NCBI GenBank assembly: GCA_032871835.1
Contig: CM065298.1
Location: 79,822,154 to 79,886,153, forward strand
Direction: 5' to 3'
DNA length: 64,000 nucleotides
Source of the DNA: Dipteronia dyeriana
Lineage: Eukaryota; Streptophyta; Magnoliopsida; Sapindales; Sapindaceae
Shown: piece by piece, positions 1 through 11,289 of the stretch
Position numbering within the stretch: position 1 is the stretch's first letter
How the letters are laid out: each line of letters opens with the position of its first letter
Notes under the pieces: model-generated
Databases searched by the model: none
What the model was told of the DNA's origin: nothing
What the model saw: the letters and a program-made list of their open reading frames with translations, nothing else
Translations under genes and position numbers: made by a program

Positions 1-1191
1 TTTTATAAAACCATTGGATCTAAATAAAAAGTCCACATGTGAACTTGACCACATTCTTACTAAAAGAAACAAGTCCACATGCCTTAATACAATTCTAGAT
101 AGATCCATATATTGGTCTGGTAGAATATATCAAGTGATCCATACAAGTTCGTGTGGATTAAAGATCTTGGCGAGCTATCTAAATTTAAGCTCCAATAGAC
201 ATAACCTAATCACAAACAATAAATGATTCACTTAGGTCTGATCTATTAATTTTAGTTCATTCCACCAAAGAACTAAAATTGAACTCTTAAATAAAGATAG
301 AATAAGTTAATATTGCGCATTCATACCCTAGACAACTTTATTGGAGGTAGTGTATTCTCGTGAAGAATACCAGTAATCGTCAAGAGCTCATAGACCGCCT
401 ATAGCACTCCAAGTTACCATATTTACTCATATGACCACATTTTAAACTTAGATATTTTGATTTGTCCATAAGCCATGTTTCAATAGGCACTAATGAAAAC
501 TTAACGTTAAGATTTAATATCCAATACCTCAAAATATCCATATGATGGTATTCTACTCACATTTAATAAATGAAGTCACGTTATCCATATCTATAAATGA
601 AGTCCTCTATCGATTAACAAATGAATACCACCAAACTATCGAGGATAGACTATGCTATATAATCGTACTCATTGATAAATCACATGATATCACTTGCAAC
701 CATAAGTCCATCATTTATCTCAGTATTGAGATAGACTCCCCGGTTGTCTTCAAATGAAAACTTTTATCCATTAACGGTTTTAGATAAAGTATTTCACTGT
801 GATCCAATTCAATGCACCAAGTGCACTAGATTCTTGTGCCAAAAGACACCACACTTTGATGATTTTAGACTCATCATATCACATTTGATCCACTCAAATG
901 CTAGCAAAAGAATCTACAACTTTGACAAGATAAAGGCACCCAAACTTTATCTTAAGTTGTGAATATTATTTAAGACTAACTAAAGAATTGTGTCTTCCTC
1001 ATACATATCTAGATATATGAACAATTCTTCTTCTCTCATAGTCTTTTGACCTTATGATTATTTACTTTTTGACAATTATAGTAATTAAACTATAAATGCT
1101 ATAAGATTTGTTAAACTAGAAATCACTTTATTAATATGAAAAGATTGTCAAATACATTGTTATACTCTTGCTATCGAGTATAATCCCAACA
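1..1191 (-). mobile_element. Copia-type LTR, cut by the left window edge
   Basis: Read on the minus strand the block begins TGTTGGGATTATACTCG at 1191 and runs off the left edge. The same sequence recurs in the opposite orientation from 45641, and as a short copy at 32656-32865. That short copy abuts a Copia reverse transcriptase/RNase H fragment through a purine-rich tract, which is what assigns this LTR to Ty1/Copia. No polyprotein is visible on its right side, so it may be a solo LTR or the outer end of an element lying further left. Confidence 0.7.
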
Positions 1192-1879
1192 TCAACTGCA
1201 ACTGGCCAGTCTTGAGGCTGTTGAAGTAGAACCTGGTTCGATGTCCCATGTTGCAGCATAGGATCATTCCCAAGAGAGGGCTTCAGACCATCCTACCTTT
1301 CCATCTAAACCTGTTATGGACGTACTGGACCAGACTGAAACTACCAGTGAGAGGGGAGGTTTAGATTGGTTTGGCTGAAGAGGGAGATACACCCAAGTTA
1401 ATCCAACCCTGATAACGGTGATGGTCCAGGCTGGCATAGCCGAGGTGGATGACATACTTGATGTTTCAGAAGTTCAAGATACATGAAGGGCTACGAACTT
1501 GCCTACCTATCCATCTAAATCTGTCAAGTTAATGGTCCAGGTTGGTGTTTCCAAGGTAGGGGAGGTCCATACTGGCCTAGCATAGTTGGGCTACTATTGA
1601 AGTTCTGGATATAGGATGAGCTTCAAACCTGCCTACCTCTCCAACTAAACATGCCTATGAGGTAGAGGTCTAGGTCCGTCCTACTAAAGAATGAGAGGTC
1701 TAAACTAGTGTTCGAGTGGTGAAGAAGGTTCAGATCGACCCTATTGAGGAGATGGTAACCTATGCTAATTCATGATGATCCAACCAAGGTGACAGAAGTT
1801 AGCTCCCAAGTAGCGACGCTAAGGGATGGTGCCCCATCCTTTAACCAAGCATCGGGACTGGGATGAAGGAACTGCTACC
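1192..1879. repeat. Degenerate repeat stretch before the 150-bp array
   Basis: There is no convincing gene. A motif of the form 'cttcaaacctgcctacctct' followed by 'ccatctaaa' recurs near 1281, 1491 and 1620, and 'gaggt...tggtccaggctgg' phrases repeat between them, so this looks like an older or different repeat than the array that follows. A 63-codon open frame on the minus strand (1264-1455) has no recognisable domain and is not called. Confidence 0.4.
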
Positions 1880-2918
1880 TGGAGTTGGATCGGGACCTCG
1901 GTGGCTCGATAAGGCAATGAATGACCGGATAAAAGTGAGATGAGCCTCTAGCATGTTATACGTCCAGTGGCATGCTTAGGATCCTAGAAGTCCATATGAA
2001 CTAAAATGAAGCTCTTGACGCTCCTGGGATGAATCAGGACCGCAGTGGCTCACTTGGGCAATGACCAGCCCAGTACATGAAGTGAGGAGCCACTGGTCTT
2101 CTGCCGATCGCTTGCTTAGGCATGTAGGACGCCTCAACAAAAGTAGAAAGCCTCTAGGCTCTTCCTGAACTGTTTAAGGCATCGGTGGTTCGCTAGGGTG
2201 TTGAATGGCTTGATATGAATTGAATGGAGCCACCGGTCTGGTACTGGTCAAGAGGCTTGCTCGGGATCCAAGAAGTCCCCAGTAACTGAGAGAAGGCTTT
2301 GGAACCCTTCGGATTAAGTAGGAACCATGGTGACTCATTTGGGCATTGGATAGCTTAATATAAATAGAGAGAAGCCACCTGTCTGGCACAGATAAAGAGA
2401 CATGCTTGGGATCCAAAGAGTCCCCAGCAACCTAGAAAAGGCTATGGGACCCTCCGGAATTAATCGAGACTTCATTGGCTCACTTGGGAGCTAACAGAAC
2501 TAGTGCAAGAAGTGAGGAGCCATTGGGCCTTGTAACGGGACTGCTACTCTAGAGGCTTGCTTAGGCACGTAGGAGTCCTCAATAAAATGTAAGAAGCCTC
2601 TGGGCTCCCCTCGATCAGATCGGGCTTCGGTGGCTTGCTAGTGCAATGAATGGCCCGGTACATATGGAATAAAGCCACCAGAGATACTGGTCCAAAACCA
2701 TGCTTTGGATCTCAGAAGTCCCTAACAATTGAAATGAGGCTCTAAACCACACTGGAACGAAACAGGAGCTTAGTGGCTCACTTGGGCGTTAACTGGCCAG
2801 GTATAATAAGTGAGCAGCCACTAGGCCTTGCATTGGGGCTGCTACTCCAAAGGCTTGTTTAGGCATGTAGAAGGTCTTACCAAAATATGAGAAGCCTCTA
2901 GGCTCTCCTCGATCAGAT

Positions 2919-3528
2919 TAGGGATGCACGTTTAGGGATTAGGGATGGATATAGGTCCCCCCATCCCCATCCCCATCCCCATCCCCATCCCCACTTCCTA
3001 GACCCTTCCTCCATCCCCCTCTCATTTCCCCATTTGAGGAAAATGGGGATGTGGATGTTTTGGGGGAGGTCCCCCCATCCCCATCCCCAGTTCCCCATTT
3101 TTCCCATTTTTCCCCGTTTTCTCGTATCCCTCGGACCCTCATTTTTCTATTTCCCTATTTAACTGAAAATTATAAATTAAATTTTAAAAAAATAAACTTT
3201 TCTTTACAAATAAAAAATATAAATACATAACAAATTCAACATAAAATGTTTCAAATAATTCAAATACATATTATAATTATATTTATATACTTTTAGGGGA
3301 AATTGGGAAATGGAGATCTCTATCCCCATCCCCATTTCAATTTAATTGTTGGGGAAATGGGGAAATGGGGATGAGGATTGGGAGGGGTCCCCCCATCCCT
3401 ATCCCCATCCCAATTTTAATTTAGGGATAAAAATCATCCTCATTTTCTCTTTTTTCCCCAAAAAAAAATCCCCAAATGGGGATGAGGGTGCGGGGATTTG
3501 GCACCCTAGGGATAAATGTACATCCCTA
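2919..3528. mobile_element. hAT-type MITE with 8-bp target duplication
   Basis: The ends are inverted repeats of the form TAGGGATGYACRTTTA (left at 2919, right complement ending 3528). They are flanked by gatcagat (2911-2918) and gatcaaat (3529-3536), an 8-bp target duplication with one mismatch, as expected for hAT transposition. The element is 610 bp, has no transposase, and interrupts an A-type monomer of the tandem array. The centre is AT-rich (about 3140-3300) and both halves contain long CCCCAT tracts. It is non-autonomous and must have been mobilised by a hAT transposase encoded elsewhere. Confidence 0.85.
2955..3100 (-). repeat. GGGGAT microsatellite, G-quadruplex-prone
   Basis: The plus strand carries six consecutive C-runs of four or more, separated by 'at', at 2955-2992. 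A second cluster lies at 3070-3098, with related tracts near 3325-3410. Read on the minus strand this is a GGGGAT repeat, well suited to intramolecular G-quadruplexes. It lies inside the hAT MITE. Confidence 0.8.
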
Positions 3529-6030
3529 GATCAAATCGAGCTTCGGTAGCTTGCTAGGGCAATGAATGGCCCGGTACATATGGAGCGAAGCCACCGGTCT
3601 TGTAGCGGTGATATTGCTTTAGAAGCTTGCTTAGGCATGTAGGATGTCATACCAAGATGTGGGAAGCTTCTGGGAACTCCTCGATCAAATCGGGCTTTGG
3701 TGGCTTGCAAGGGCGATGAAGGGCCCGGTACACATAAAGCGAAGTCACCAAAGCTACTGGTCCAGAAGCATGCTTGGGATCTCAGAAGTACCCACCAATT
3801 GAAATGAGGCCCTGGACCATGCTAGAATGAAACAAAAGCTTAGTGGCTCACTTAGGCGTTGACCTGCCCGATATAAGAAGTGAGGAGCCACTAGGCCTTG
3901 TAGCGGGGCTGCTACTCCAGATGTTAACTTAGGCATGTAGGAGGCCTTACTAAAATATGGGAAGCCTCTGGGCTCTCCTTGATTAGATCGAGCTTTGATG
4001 GCTTTCTAGGGCGATGAATGACCTGGTACATATGGAGCGAAGCCACCATTCTTATAGTGGTGCTACAGCTTTAGAAGCTTGCTTAGACACATATGAGGCC
4101 TTACTAAGATGTGGAAAGCTTCTGGGAACTCCTCGGTCAGATCAGGATTCGGTGGCTTGCTAGGGCGATGATAGGCCCGGTATATATGGAACGAAGCCAC
4201 CGGTCTAGTACAGGTCCAAAGGCATGCTTGGGATCCTAGAAGTCTCTCGTAACTGAAAGAAGGCTCTAAACCTTGCTGGAAAGAATCGGGACCTCAGTGG
4301 CTCACTTGGACGTTGATCGACCCGGTATAAGATGTAAGGAGCCACTAAGTCTTGCAGTGGTGCTGCTACTCCAGAGGCTTGTTTAGGCATGTAGGATACC
4401 TTACCAAAATCTGGGAAGCATCTGGGCTCTCCTGGGTTAGATCGGGATTCGGTGTCTTGCTAGGATGAGGAATGGCCTAGTATATATAGAGCGAAGCCAC
4501 TGGTCTTGTAGCGGTGCTACTGCTCTAGATGATTGCTTAGGTACGTAGGAGGCCTTACTAAGATATGAGAAGCTTCTGAAACTCCTCGATCGAATCGGGC
4601 TTCTATGGCAAGCTAGGGCGATGAACGACCCTGTATACATTGAGCGAAGCCTCCGGTGGTATTGGTCTAGAAGCATGTTCTGGATCTCAAAAGTCCCCAG
4701 CAATTGAAATAAGGCTCAGGACCACGCTAGAACGAAAAAGGAGCTTAGTGGCTCACTTGGGCGTTGACCGGCCTGGTATACGAAGTGAAAAGCCACTAGG
4801 CCCTGCAGCGGGGCTGCTACTCCAGAGGCTTACTTAGGCGTGTAGAAGGCCTTACCAAAATATGGGAAGCTCTTAGGCTTTCCTCTATCAGATCTAGCTT
4901 CGGTGGCTTTCTAGGATGATGAATGGCCTGATACATATGGAGCGAAGCTACCAGTCTTGTAGCGGTGCTACTACTCTAGTAGCTTGTTTAGACGTGTAGG
5001 AGTCCATACCAAGATGTGGGGAGCTTCTAGGAACTCCTCGATCGGTCGGGCTACGATGGCTATCTAGGGTGATGATTGGCCCGGTAGTTATGGAGTGAAG
5101 CCACTGGTCTGACACAGGTCCAAAGGCATGCTTGGGATCCTAGAAGTCCCTAGCAACTAAGAGAAGGCCATGAACCCTTTTGGAACAAATCGGGACCTCA
5201 GTGACGCACTTTGGCATTGACCGGCTCGGTAGAAAAAGCGATTAGCCACTAAGTCTTACAGTGGTGCTGCTACTCTAGAGGCTTGCTTAGACATGTAGGA
5301 GGCCTTATCAAAATGTGGGAAACCTCTGGGCTCTCCTCGATTAGATCGGACTTCAGTGGCTTGCTAGAGCGATAAATGGCCCGGTACATATGGAACGAAG
5401 CCACCGGTCAGGTACAAGTCCAAAGGCTAGCTTGGGATCCTAGAAGTCCCCAGTAACTCAGAGAATGTACTGGACCCTGCTGGAATGAATCAGGACCTCA
5501 GTGGCTCACTTGGGCGTTGGCCGGTCAAGTATAAGAAGTGAGAAGCCATTGAGTTTTACAGCGGTGTTGCTGATCCAGAGGCTTGCTTAGGCATTTATAA
5601 GGCCTTACCAAAATATAGGAAGCCTCTGGGCTCTCCTCGATCAGATCAGGCTTCAGTGGCTTGCTAGGGTGATGAATGCCCCGTTACATATGGAGCAAAG
5701 CCACCGGTCTTGTAGCGGTTCTACTACTCTAGAAGCTTGCTTAGGCACGTAGGTGGCCTTACCAATATGTGGAAATATTTTGGGAACTCCTCGATCGGAT
5801 CAGGCTTCGATGGCTTGTTAGGGCTATGAATGTCCCAATACACATGGAATAAAGCCACCGCTCTAGTACTAGTCCAGAAGCATGCTTGGGATCTTAGAAG
5901 TCCCCAGCAACTAAGAGAAAGCTCTGGACCCTCCTGGAATGAACCGAATATTTAATGGCTCACTTAGGCCTTGGTTGGCCCGGTACACGAGGTGTGGAGC
6001 CACTAATCTTCTACTGGTCATGCTATTCCA

Positions 6031-6583
6031 AAAGCTACAAAGCTGAGTTGGCTTCTCAGATTCATGAGTCGACCTACTATCGCTACCTAGGAGCTTCTGA
6101 AAAGTGGATTCGGTGACATGAATGGATCCGTATGACCAAGTACAAGTCCAATGGATCTGCTTGATAAGAGGTCTACTGATAGCAAAGCAAGTCTTCTGTA
6201 GGGAAGCAAAAGAGGTGCAGCTCTACTGTATAGGAGCTCTCGATGTATCAAAGTGGTTCAGCTATGTAAGAGATCTTCAGGTGGGGTGTTACTACTTTAG
6301 AGCTCCATGATTATATGAGCAGGTTCATTTCATAGGAGCAACATAATAAATCGGTTCCACCAAGAGTCCCACGTACCATTTTTGCTCCACAATAAACAAA
6401 ACTTGTTAAACCACAAAATGAACACCACATGTGGTGCATAGACAATATAGACAAACATGGAGAAAGTATATCATAAACAACGACTGATAAATCTATCACC
6501 TCAATAGTATAAGGATGCTCATGTAGAGACATGAAAGCTTTCAAAAGGGGTATGGAAAATTTCCCACAGACGACGCCAAAATG
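6031..6583 (-). other. Internal leader of the minus-strand LTR element at 6584
   Basis: This spacer joins the tandem array to the LTR tip at 6584. Read on the minus strand just after the LTR, it gives CACATTTTGGCGTCGTCTGT followed by GGGAAA. The same kind of junction lies next to the LTRs at 26422, 29695 and 45083, so it is probably the primer-binding site and leader. A 77-codon minus frame (6311-6544) and a 62-codon plus frame (6122-6310) show no domain and are not called as genes. Confidence 0.45.
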
Positions 6584-7267
6584 TGTTAACAGAAAATTTA
6601 CTCTGGGTGAGGAATTATAGCTAACACCCTCAGGACCACTTCCTTTGAGGTCTCGGTCGAGGTAGATACCTTGTACCTTGGTGGTTTTGTATGAAAAAAT
6701 GTTAACGGAAAATTGGCTCAGGGTTAGGAATTACAGTAAACACTCTCAGGACCATTGCCTTGGAGGTTACGGTGGGGGTAGATACCTTGTACCTTCGTGA
6801 TTTTGTATGAATATAAAGGATGGAGCGGTAGATAGGAGACAAACCATCCCACCCATCAGGCTTCGTGCATATGGAGGAGATACGGGGAGCTCGAGGTTCC
6901 CTTGCTGGTGTGAATGACTGATCCTGGTTCCTGTTCCCTAGTCCTAGTTCTCAGTCGGGGTTGGAACCCGGAGTTTTATCATGGACCCCGGTTTCTTCCT
7001 ATAGTTCCTTAACCTATTTGACAATTAAGGATGGGGGCTTGTCTTACTTCTAAGCCGGATCCTTGCCCCTCTACTTCCATAGAGAGATCGTAAAAGAGCT
7101 CATTGACTCCCTTCAAATGAGTATGGGTGGTTTCACTCTATCTCGACATGCAACTTGGCAGGCAGGCAGATAGATGGATAAGAGCCCCAGGTCTAGTGGG
7201 GTAGGGATCTATCTCATAGACATACATACATAATACAAGAGATAAGCAGGAGAAAGACGAGGCTTAT

Positions 7268-7302
7268 GTAGTGGGTAGTGGGTAGTGGGTAGTGGGTAGT
7301 GG
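7268..7302. repeat. Heptamer microsatellite (GTAGTGG)5
   Basis: There are five perfect copies of gtagtgg in a row. It resembles but is not the plant telomere repeat. Confidence 0.95.
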
Positions 7303-7384
7303 ACTGACCAATGGGGGAAAAGTATCACGAATGATCACATGCTGAAAAACCCCAATGCAGTATCCAGAGGAAGGAGAAAGACCC

Positions 7385-7412
7385 TTATATATATATATAT
7401 ATATATATATAT
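7385..7412. repeat. TA microsatellite
   Basis: An uninterrupted (TA)n run lies inside the LTR body. Confidence 0.95.
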
Positions 7413-7530
7413 CATGTGATGCTCCTATGAGCTTACAAACATGGTGAAGTAGTACAACGTATGTGCTCCGGAGAGCTTACAATAGTAATCGAGTGCTAAC
7501 CAATCCCGGTACATTCTTGGGAGAGGTAAT

Positions 7531-10035
7531 TGTTAGTTTTTAGATTTTTGTTGGCTTGATTCCATAACAAAACGCTCTTTGTTTGTATTGCTTAGTTGCT
7601 TAGGTGGTTCGTGATTGGATCGGACTTCAAAGATGGAAAGTGACTTAGTATGCAAAGTTCGTCTTCAATAGGATATATGCTTACTTGGATGCTAAGGTAT
7701 CAATATTTTTCCTCCTCTTGCAATGCGTAGGCACACACACACACAAATCATACATATGTGTCCCTGCATTGTTGTGCACCATTATAGGCACACACATACA
7801 ATTCATTCATATATGTCCCTGCATCGTTGTTCACCATTTATAACACATTCACACATTTGAAGATGAATGCTCATGCATTGGTACGAAAGTAACATGTTTT
7901 GGAAAAATGCATGATTGGAGACTATCTCTTTGTAGTTTGCATTCTTGTATGAAATGTGTTTGTACGTATATATATTTGTATAACATGGATATTGATCTTG
8001 AATTTGATTTTATAATGTTCCTTTTTGAGTTCCAGTCATTTCGAATACTCATATATTTGATTTCGAGTTTCGAGTAAAAAGTTATGAAACTTTCCAATCA
8101 TGTTGCATGTATTGTCTTCGTATTCATATGTCGAGTCGAATTTTTATTTTCTGAGTTGAGTTTCATAGTCATCCATGTTTGTGAGAGAGTTCCGTTTTGT
8201 AATCCGTAAACGGATTCGAATTCGGAGTTTGGAGACCGAAGAACGGTCAAAGAATATGAGAGGTATGTGAAAGGGAGCAAAAGAGAAAAAATAATGGCTA
8301 ATTGCCATTTGCCTCCCTTGGCAGCGTAGGCGCGAGAACATCTCGCCATCATTCCCTCTCTGGTCACGAGATGCCCACGGCATATCTCGGCTGTTTTTGA
8401 TTTCATGAATTAAAGAGGTTTTTATTACAGATATTACATGTACATAATGTTTGGTGTGGATGATCAATCAAATCAATTAGAGTCATATGCTTGATTTTCT
8501 ACTGGTGAACTTGAATGCTTCTAGCGTGAGCTCATTGCGTGGAATAAATTTAATTGATAAGCGTTTTATAGAGTGTGACGTATCCACGTGAAACCTATCT
8601 TGTTGTGCTTCTTTTGCTGAAAAACGTCGTCGTTCATTCGGCGTCGTACTGTCACTTACGTGAGCTCAGCTCATGTGATAATTTGCTTTGAAATTTTCAT
8701 AAAACACGCGTAATCAGTTGTGGTTGTTGCGCGGCATATTTTGGTAGGTCCCTTGAATATTTTTATATATTCATTTTTGACCTGTATATTTTAGAAGCAA
8801 CTTTTCATTTTCTGTTTTGGTGATCTCTCTCATTACAACTCGGATTGACTTGATTCAAAAATCGAAATTGAGTGTCTTGAAGAGATCTACAAACCCCAAG
8901 CATTTTCAGAACCAATGGATATCTTTATTATTCACAGTGTTCAGATTTTCAGTTCGAGTTTTCATCATTGTTGGTAAAATCATCTTCTTCTTAGTTTTCT
9001 TCTTAGATCTTCTTATGGATTGATGCTATTTGATTAAGAAGCATGAATAGGATGATTTTGATATCATTTTGTGGTTTGTTGATTTGATTTTCAAGGTTAG
9101 CTAGATTTGTGATAAATTGAATGATTTGTGCTAAACTTGATAAATATGAAATTGTTTCTAGAAATGTTTTGCTCTTATGCTTGATTGACTATTTCTAGAT
9201 TTAATTTCATTTTCTAAGAACTAGATTGTATTCAATTGGTGTATATATCTTCGTATCTAAGTTCTTAGTTGATAACATGCTTAGGTTGTCTAGATACATT
9301 TGTGATTACTCTTTGAAAGTATAATATAGCTATCTAGTTGCATGTCCATAGAATTTGTTGGTCATCATTTTCTATGTTGAGTGCTTGTTTGCGTTTTACA
9401 TTCATGATCACTTAGATGCCTTGTGAAGAGGTAGGAAGTCTCATATCTTAGAGTGATTCTTTGATTTGAGCAATTGGAAGTCTTAGCTAGAGTCGGGAGG
9501 ACTTTGATAGCTAATCAAGTGGAAATCTAGACAAGAGGTGTGAGACCTCGAATTGTTGAGCAAGGAAGTCTCAACTAGAGTTGGGAGGACTCGGATAGTT
9601 GAGCTAGAAGTCTTGTCTAGGGTAGGGAGGATCCAGAAAGGTGAGCAAGAAATCTTCCTAGCAACAGGAGGTCTTAGATAGGAAGTCGGCTTAGTAGATC
9701 ACTAGGTTCAAAGGTAGAGTAAGAGTGATAGCTTGGAGAGCATGTGTTGATTGCTTGAGTGTGTAACTCTTATTTGAAATAGTGGATTTTCTTTTGCCGG
9801 TGGTTATGGTATCAACTCGTGGATGTTTCCTCTTAGAGGGTTTTACCACGTAAATATCTTGTGTTTATTTTTAGCATTTTTAATTTCTTCACTTAGTTGA
9901 TTTGTGTTGCTTGAACATTTGTTTTGTCATATATCATTTTGGATATTATACTAAGTGTTGTGTAAGATTGCTTGTGTTCTTAAAGATTAAAATTTAACCA
10001 TATACCTATTCACCTCCCCCTAGGTATATTTTACA
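7531..10035 (+). mobile_element. Copia LTR, SIRE/Maximus-like, apparently solo
   Basis: It begins TGTTAGTTTTTAG and ends with the run typical of plant SIRE/Maximus Copia LTRs: a 'gatttt...ccggtgg' block, 'cgtggatgt', 'ttttaccacgtaaatatctt' with 'gtgttt', then 'attcacctccccctaggta' (about 9780-10030). The end at 10035 (...ttttaca) is my best placement, and the next bases (attggttaaggg) look like a decayed primer-binding site. No polyprotein follows, so it is probably a solo LTR. I could not find a matching target duplication (gtaat on the left, ttata on the right). A degenerate 'ggaagtct...agagt.gggaggact' motif repeats at 9467-9660. Confidence 0.6.
9440..9700. repeat. Degenerate repeats inside the SIRE-like LTR
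   Basis: The phrase 'gagcaaggaagtctcaacta' plus 'gagttgggaggact' recurs with changes at about 9467, 9560, 9600 and 9640. Such short internal repeats are common in long Copia LTRs. Confidence 0.5.
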
Positions 10036-11289
10036 TTATAATTGGTTAAGGGAATTTAAAGTAGTACATGTGGTCAAGATAATACAACAATGGTGATATA
10101 TGGAGAACTCATGCGAAATTTGTAGACTTGCCTCGACTGGTTGCCTTTTGGGATTCAAGATCGTATCAGATATGAGATATGGGATATTCGATCTGAGATG
10201 TGTATTGGAGATTTTATTTTGGCCTCTTCTGGAATTGACTGGAGCCTCCTTTGATATGCCTTTCACAGGTGTATTTATACATTGTGACTATCTTGTTAAT
10301 GATATAATCAACGCCTTGTTGAATATGATTCTTCATTTAATGTAGTTGATCGGCTTGTAGCCAATATCTTGGAGAAGATGTGTTTGTTTCCTCTTTGGAC
10401 TCTTCCACTAATGGTGGACACTAAAGAGTTGACTAATCTTCTCTTAATGACGTTGATTATATCATTAACATGGTTGACTACCTCCATTAATATGATTGAC
10501 CTTATTATTATGGGTGACTACCTCTATTAATATGGTTGACCTTATTAATATGGGTGACTACCTCTATTAATATGGTTGACCTCATTAATAGGGTTGACTA
10601 CCTCCATCAATATGGTTGACCTCATTAACGGTATTGTAAATGTCATAAAAGTCAACCCTCTCTTCCTACGTTGTATGGAGGAGAACTCTGGTTTTGTAAG
10701 TCACTTTGGCAAGGTACTTTATGGAGGTTACCTGAGGTGACGCTTGGTACATCTATTGTTGATGTACGCTAGAGTACCGCTCTTGCTACTGGAGACTTGA
10801 TTTAACCATGCCAGGATCTACAGTAGATCTTGCCTTAATCGTGTTGGCACTTTTTAGTGACGATGAGGCTTTACGGGCTTCTTCCTTTTCTGCCCGGACA
10901 GGTTGGTATTATTCCTTGACGAGGTAGGAGGGCCTTTACAAGATAAGTTCAGCAAGTTGAAGGTCCCTTGGTGAAAGTAGAGATAGTAGCAAGCTCTAGG
11001 AAAATGTCACAAAATACCTCGACCTCCGTGAACCTAGGTCCTCCCACATCGACCTACCATCGGGCTAATATCCTAGTATAGAGAGCTTGACGTGGTCACA
11101 TTGGGCTTTATTTGGCAAGCCTGGATACATGTAAGATGCTCAGATGGTATAGACGGCATCACCTTGCTCCTACAGGATCTCTTGGTATCTCGACCTCAAG
11201 GACCTTGATATAAGCCCGAATTTGAACCCTTCTATGAAGGCTGGGAAGTGAAAATTCTCCTTTCGTCTAGCCAAATTTGGCTATTAGCA
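10036..11289 (-). mobile_element. Gypsy LTR, minus orientation, outer end replaced
   Basis: From about 10350 to 11289 this aligns by eye with the LTR at 29695-30919. Shared landmarks are 'ttggagaagatgtg', 'gatgaggctttacgggcttc', 'aagcccgaatttg' and the tip 'ccaaatttggctattagca'. On the minus strand it starts TGCTAATAGCCAAATTTGG at 11289. A minus-strand TATA-like stretch (gtgtatttatac at 10266-10277) sits where the other family LTRs have theirs. The opposite tip is missing and the SIRE-like LTR begins there. It could be the 3' LTR of one of the minus-strand Gypsy elements to the right. Confidence 0.65.
10471..10630. repeat. 40-bp tandem repeat, 4 copies
   Basis: The unit 'ggttgactacctctattaat' plus 'atggttgaccttattaatat' repeats with a strict 40-bp period (starts about 10472, 10512, 10552, 10592) and few changes. 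It lies inside the Gypsy LTR and is absent from its relatives at 26422, 29695 and 33927. Confidence 0.85.

Larger units (their letters stand above)
1880..6030. repeat. Tandem array: ~150-bp monomer, ~450-bp higher-order unit
   Basis: I count 24 monomers from the recurring 'ggtggct/agtggct' arm, at about 1899, 2044, 2185, 2335, 2476, 2630, 2773, then 3544 to 5956. Spacing is 141-156 bp once the MITE at 2919-3528 is removed. Three monomer types are visible: A (tggcttgctaggg, followed by gaagcctctgggctctcc), B (same arm, preceded by gaagcttctgggaactcc) and C (tggctcacttggg, preceded by gcatgcttgggatc). From 3544 the order is ABC ABC ABC ABC AC ABC; the earlier part is mainly A-C. Every monomer contains a short inverted repeat around a spacer that often reads ggcccggta. 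The array lies about 550 bp from an LTR tip at 6584 and may belong to that element's internal region. Related plant Gypsy elements are known to carry tandem repeats. Confidence 0.85.
6584..7530 (-). mobile_element. Gypsy-type LTR with duplicated tip, truncated
   Basis: The block starts tgttaacagaaaatttactc, which matches the termini of the LTRs at 26422, 29695, 33927 and 45083 (all tgttaa...ttgctc...gaggaatt...aacaccctc...gaggtc). On the minus strand this is the 3' tip of a 5' LTR. The tip is present twice in tandem, 6584-6700 and 6701-about 6820. The body after 6830 is not recognisably shared with the other LTRs. It ends against the Copia LTR at 7531. It contains a 7-bp microsatellite and a TA run. 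Confidence 0.6.

Noticed and set aside
2913..3142. Gly/Asp/Trp-rich frames across the GGGGAT tract
   Set aside because: They are translations of a microsatellite.
2174..4837. Several 60-90 codon frames inside the tandem array, some similar to each other
   Set aside because: They resemble each other only because they lie in the same repeated DNA. They have no domain, occur on both strands and end within one or two monomers.
1880..6030. CRISPR-like or MITE-cluster interpretation of the array
   Set aside because: Repeats are contiguous ~150-bp monomers without spacers, in plant DNA, and only one true MITE is present.
7268..7302. Possible interstitial telomere repeat
   Set aside because: The unit is GTAGTGG/TAGTGGG, not TTTAGGG, and there are only five copies.
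8098..8467. Two overlapping minus frames of 102 and 107 codons
   Set aside because: They overlap in different frames inside an LTR, with no recognisable domain.
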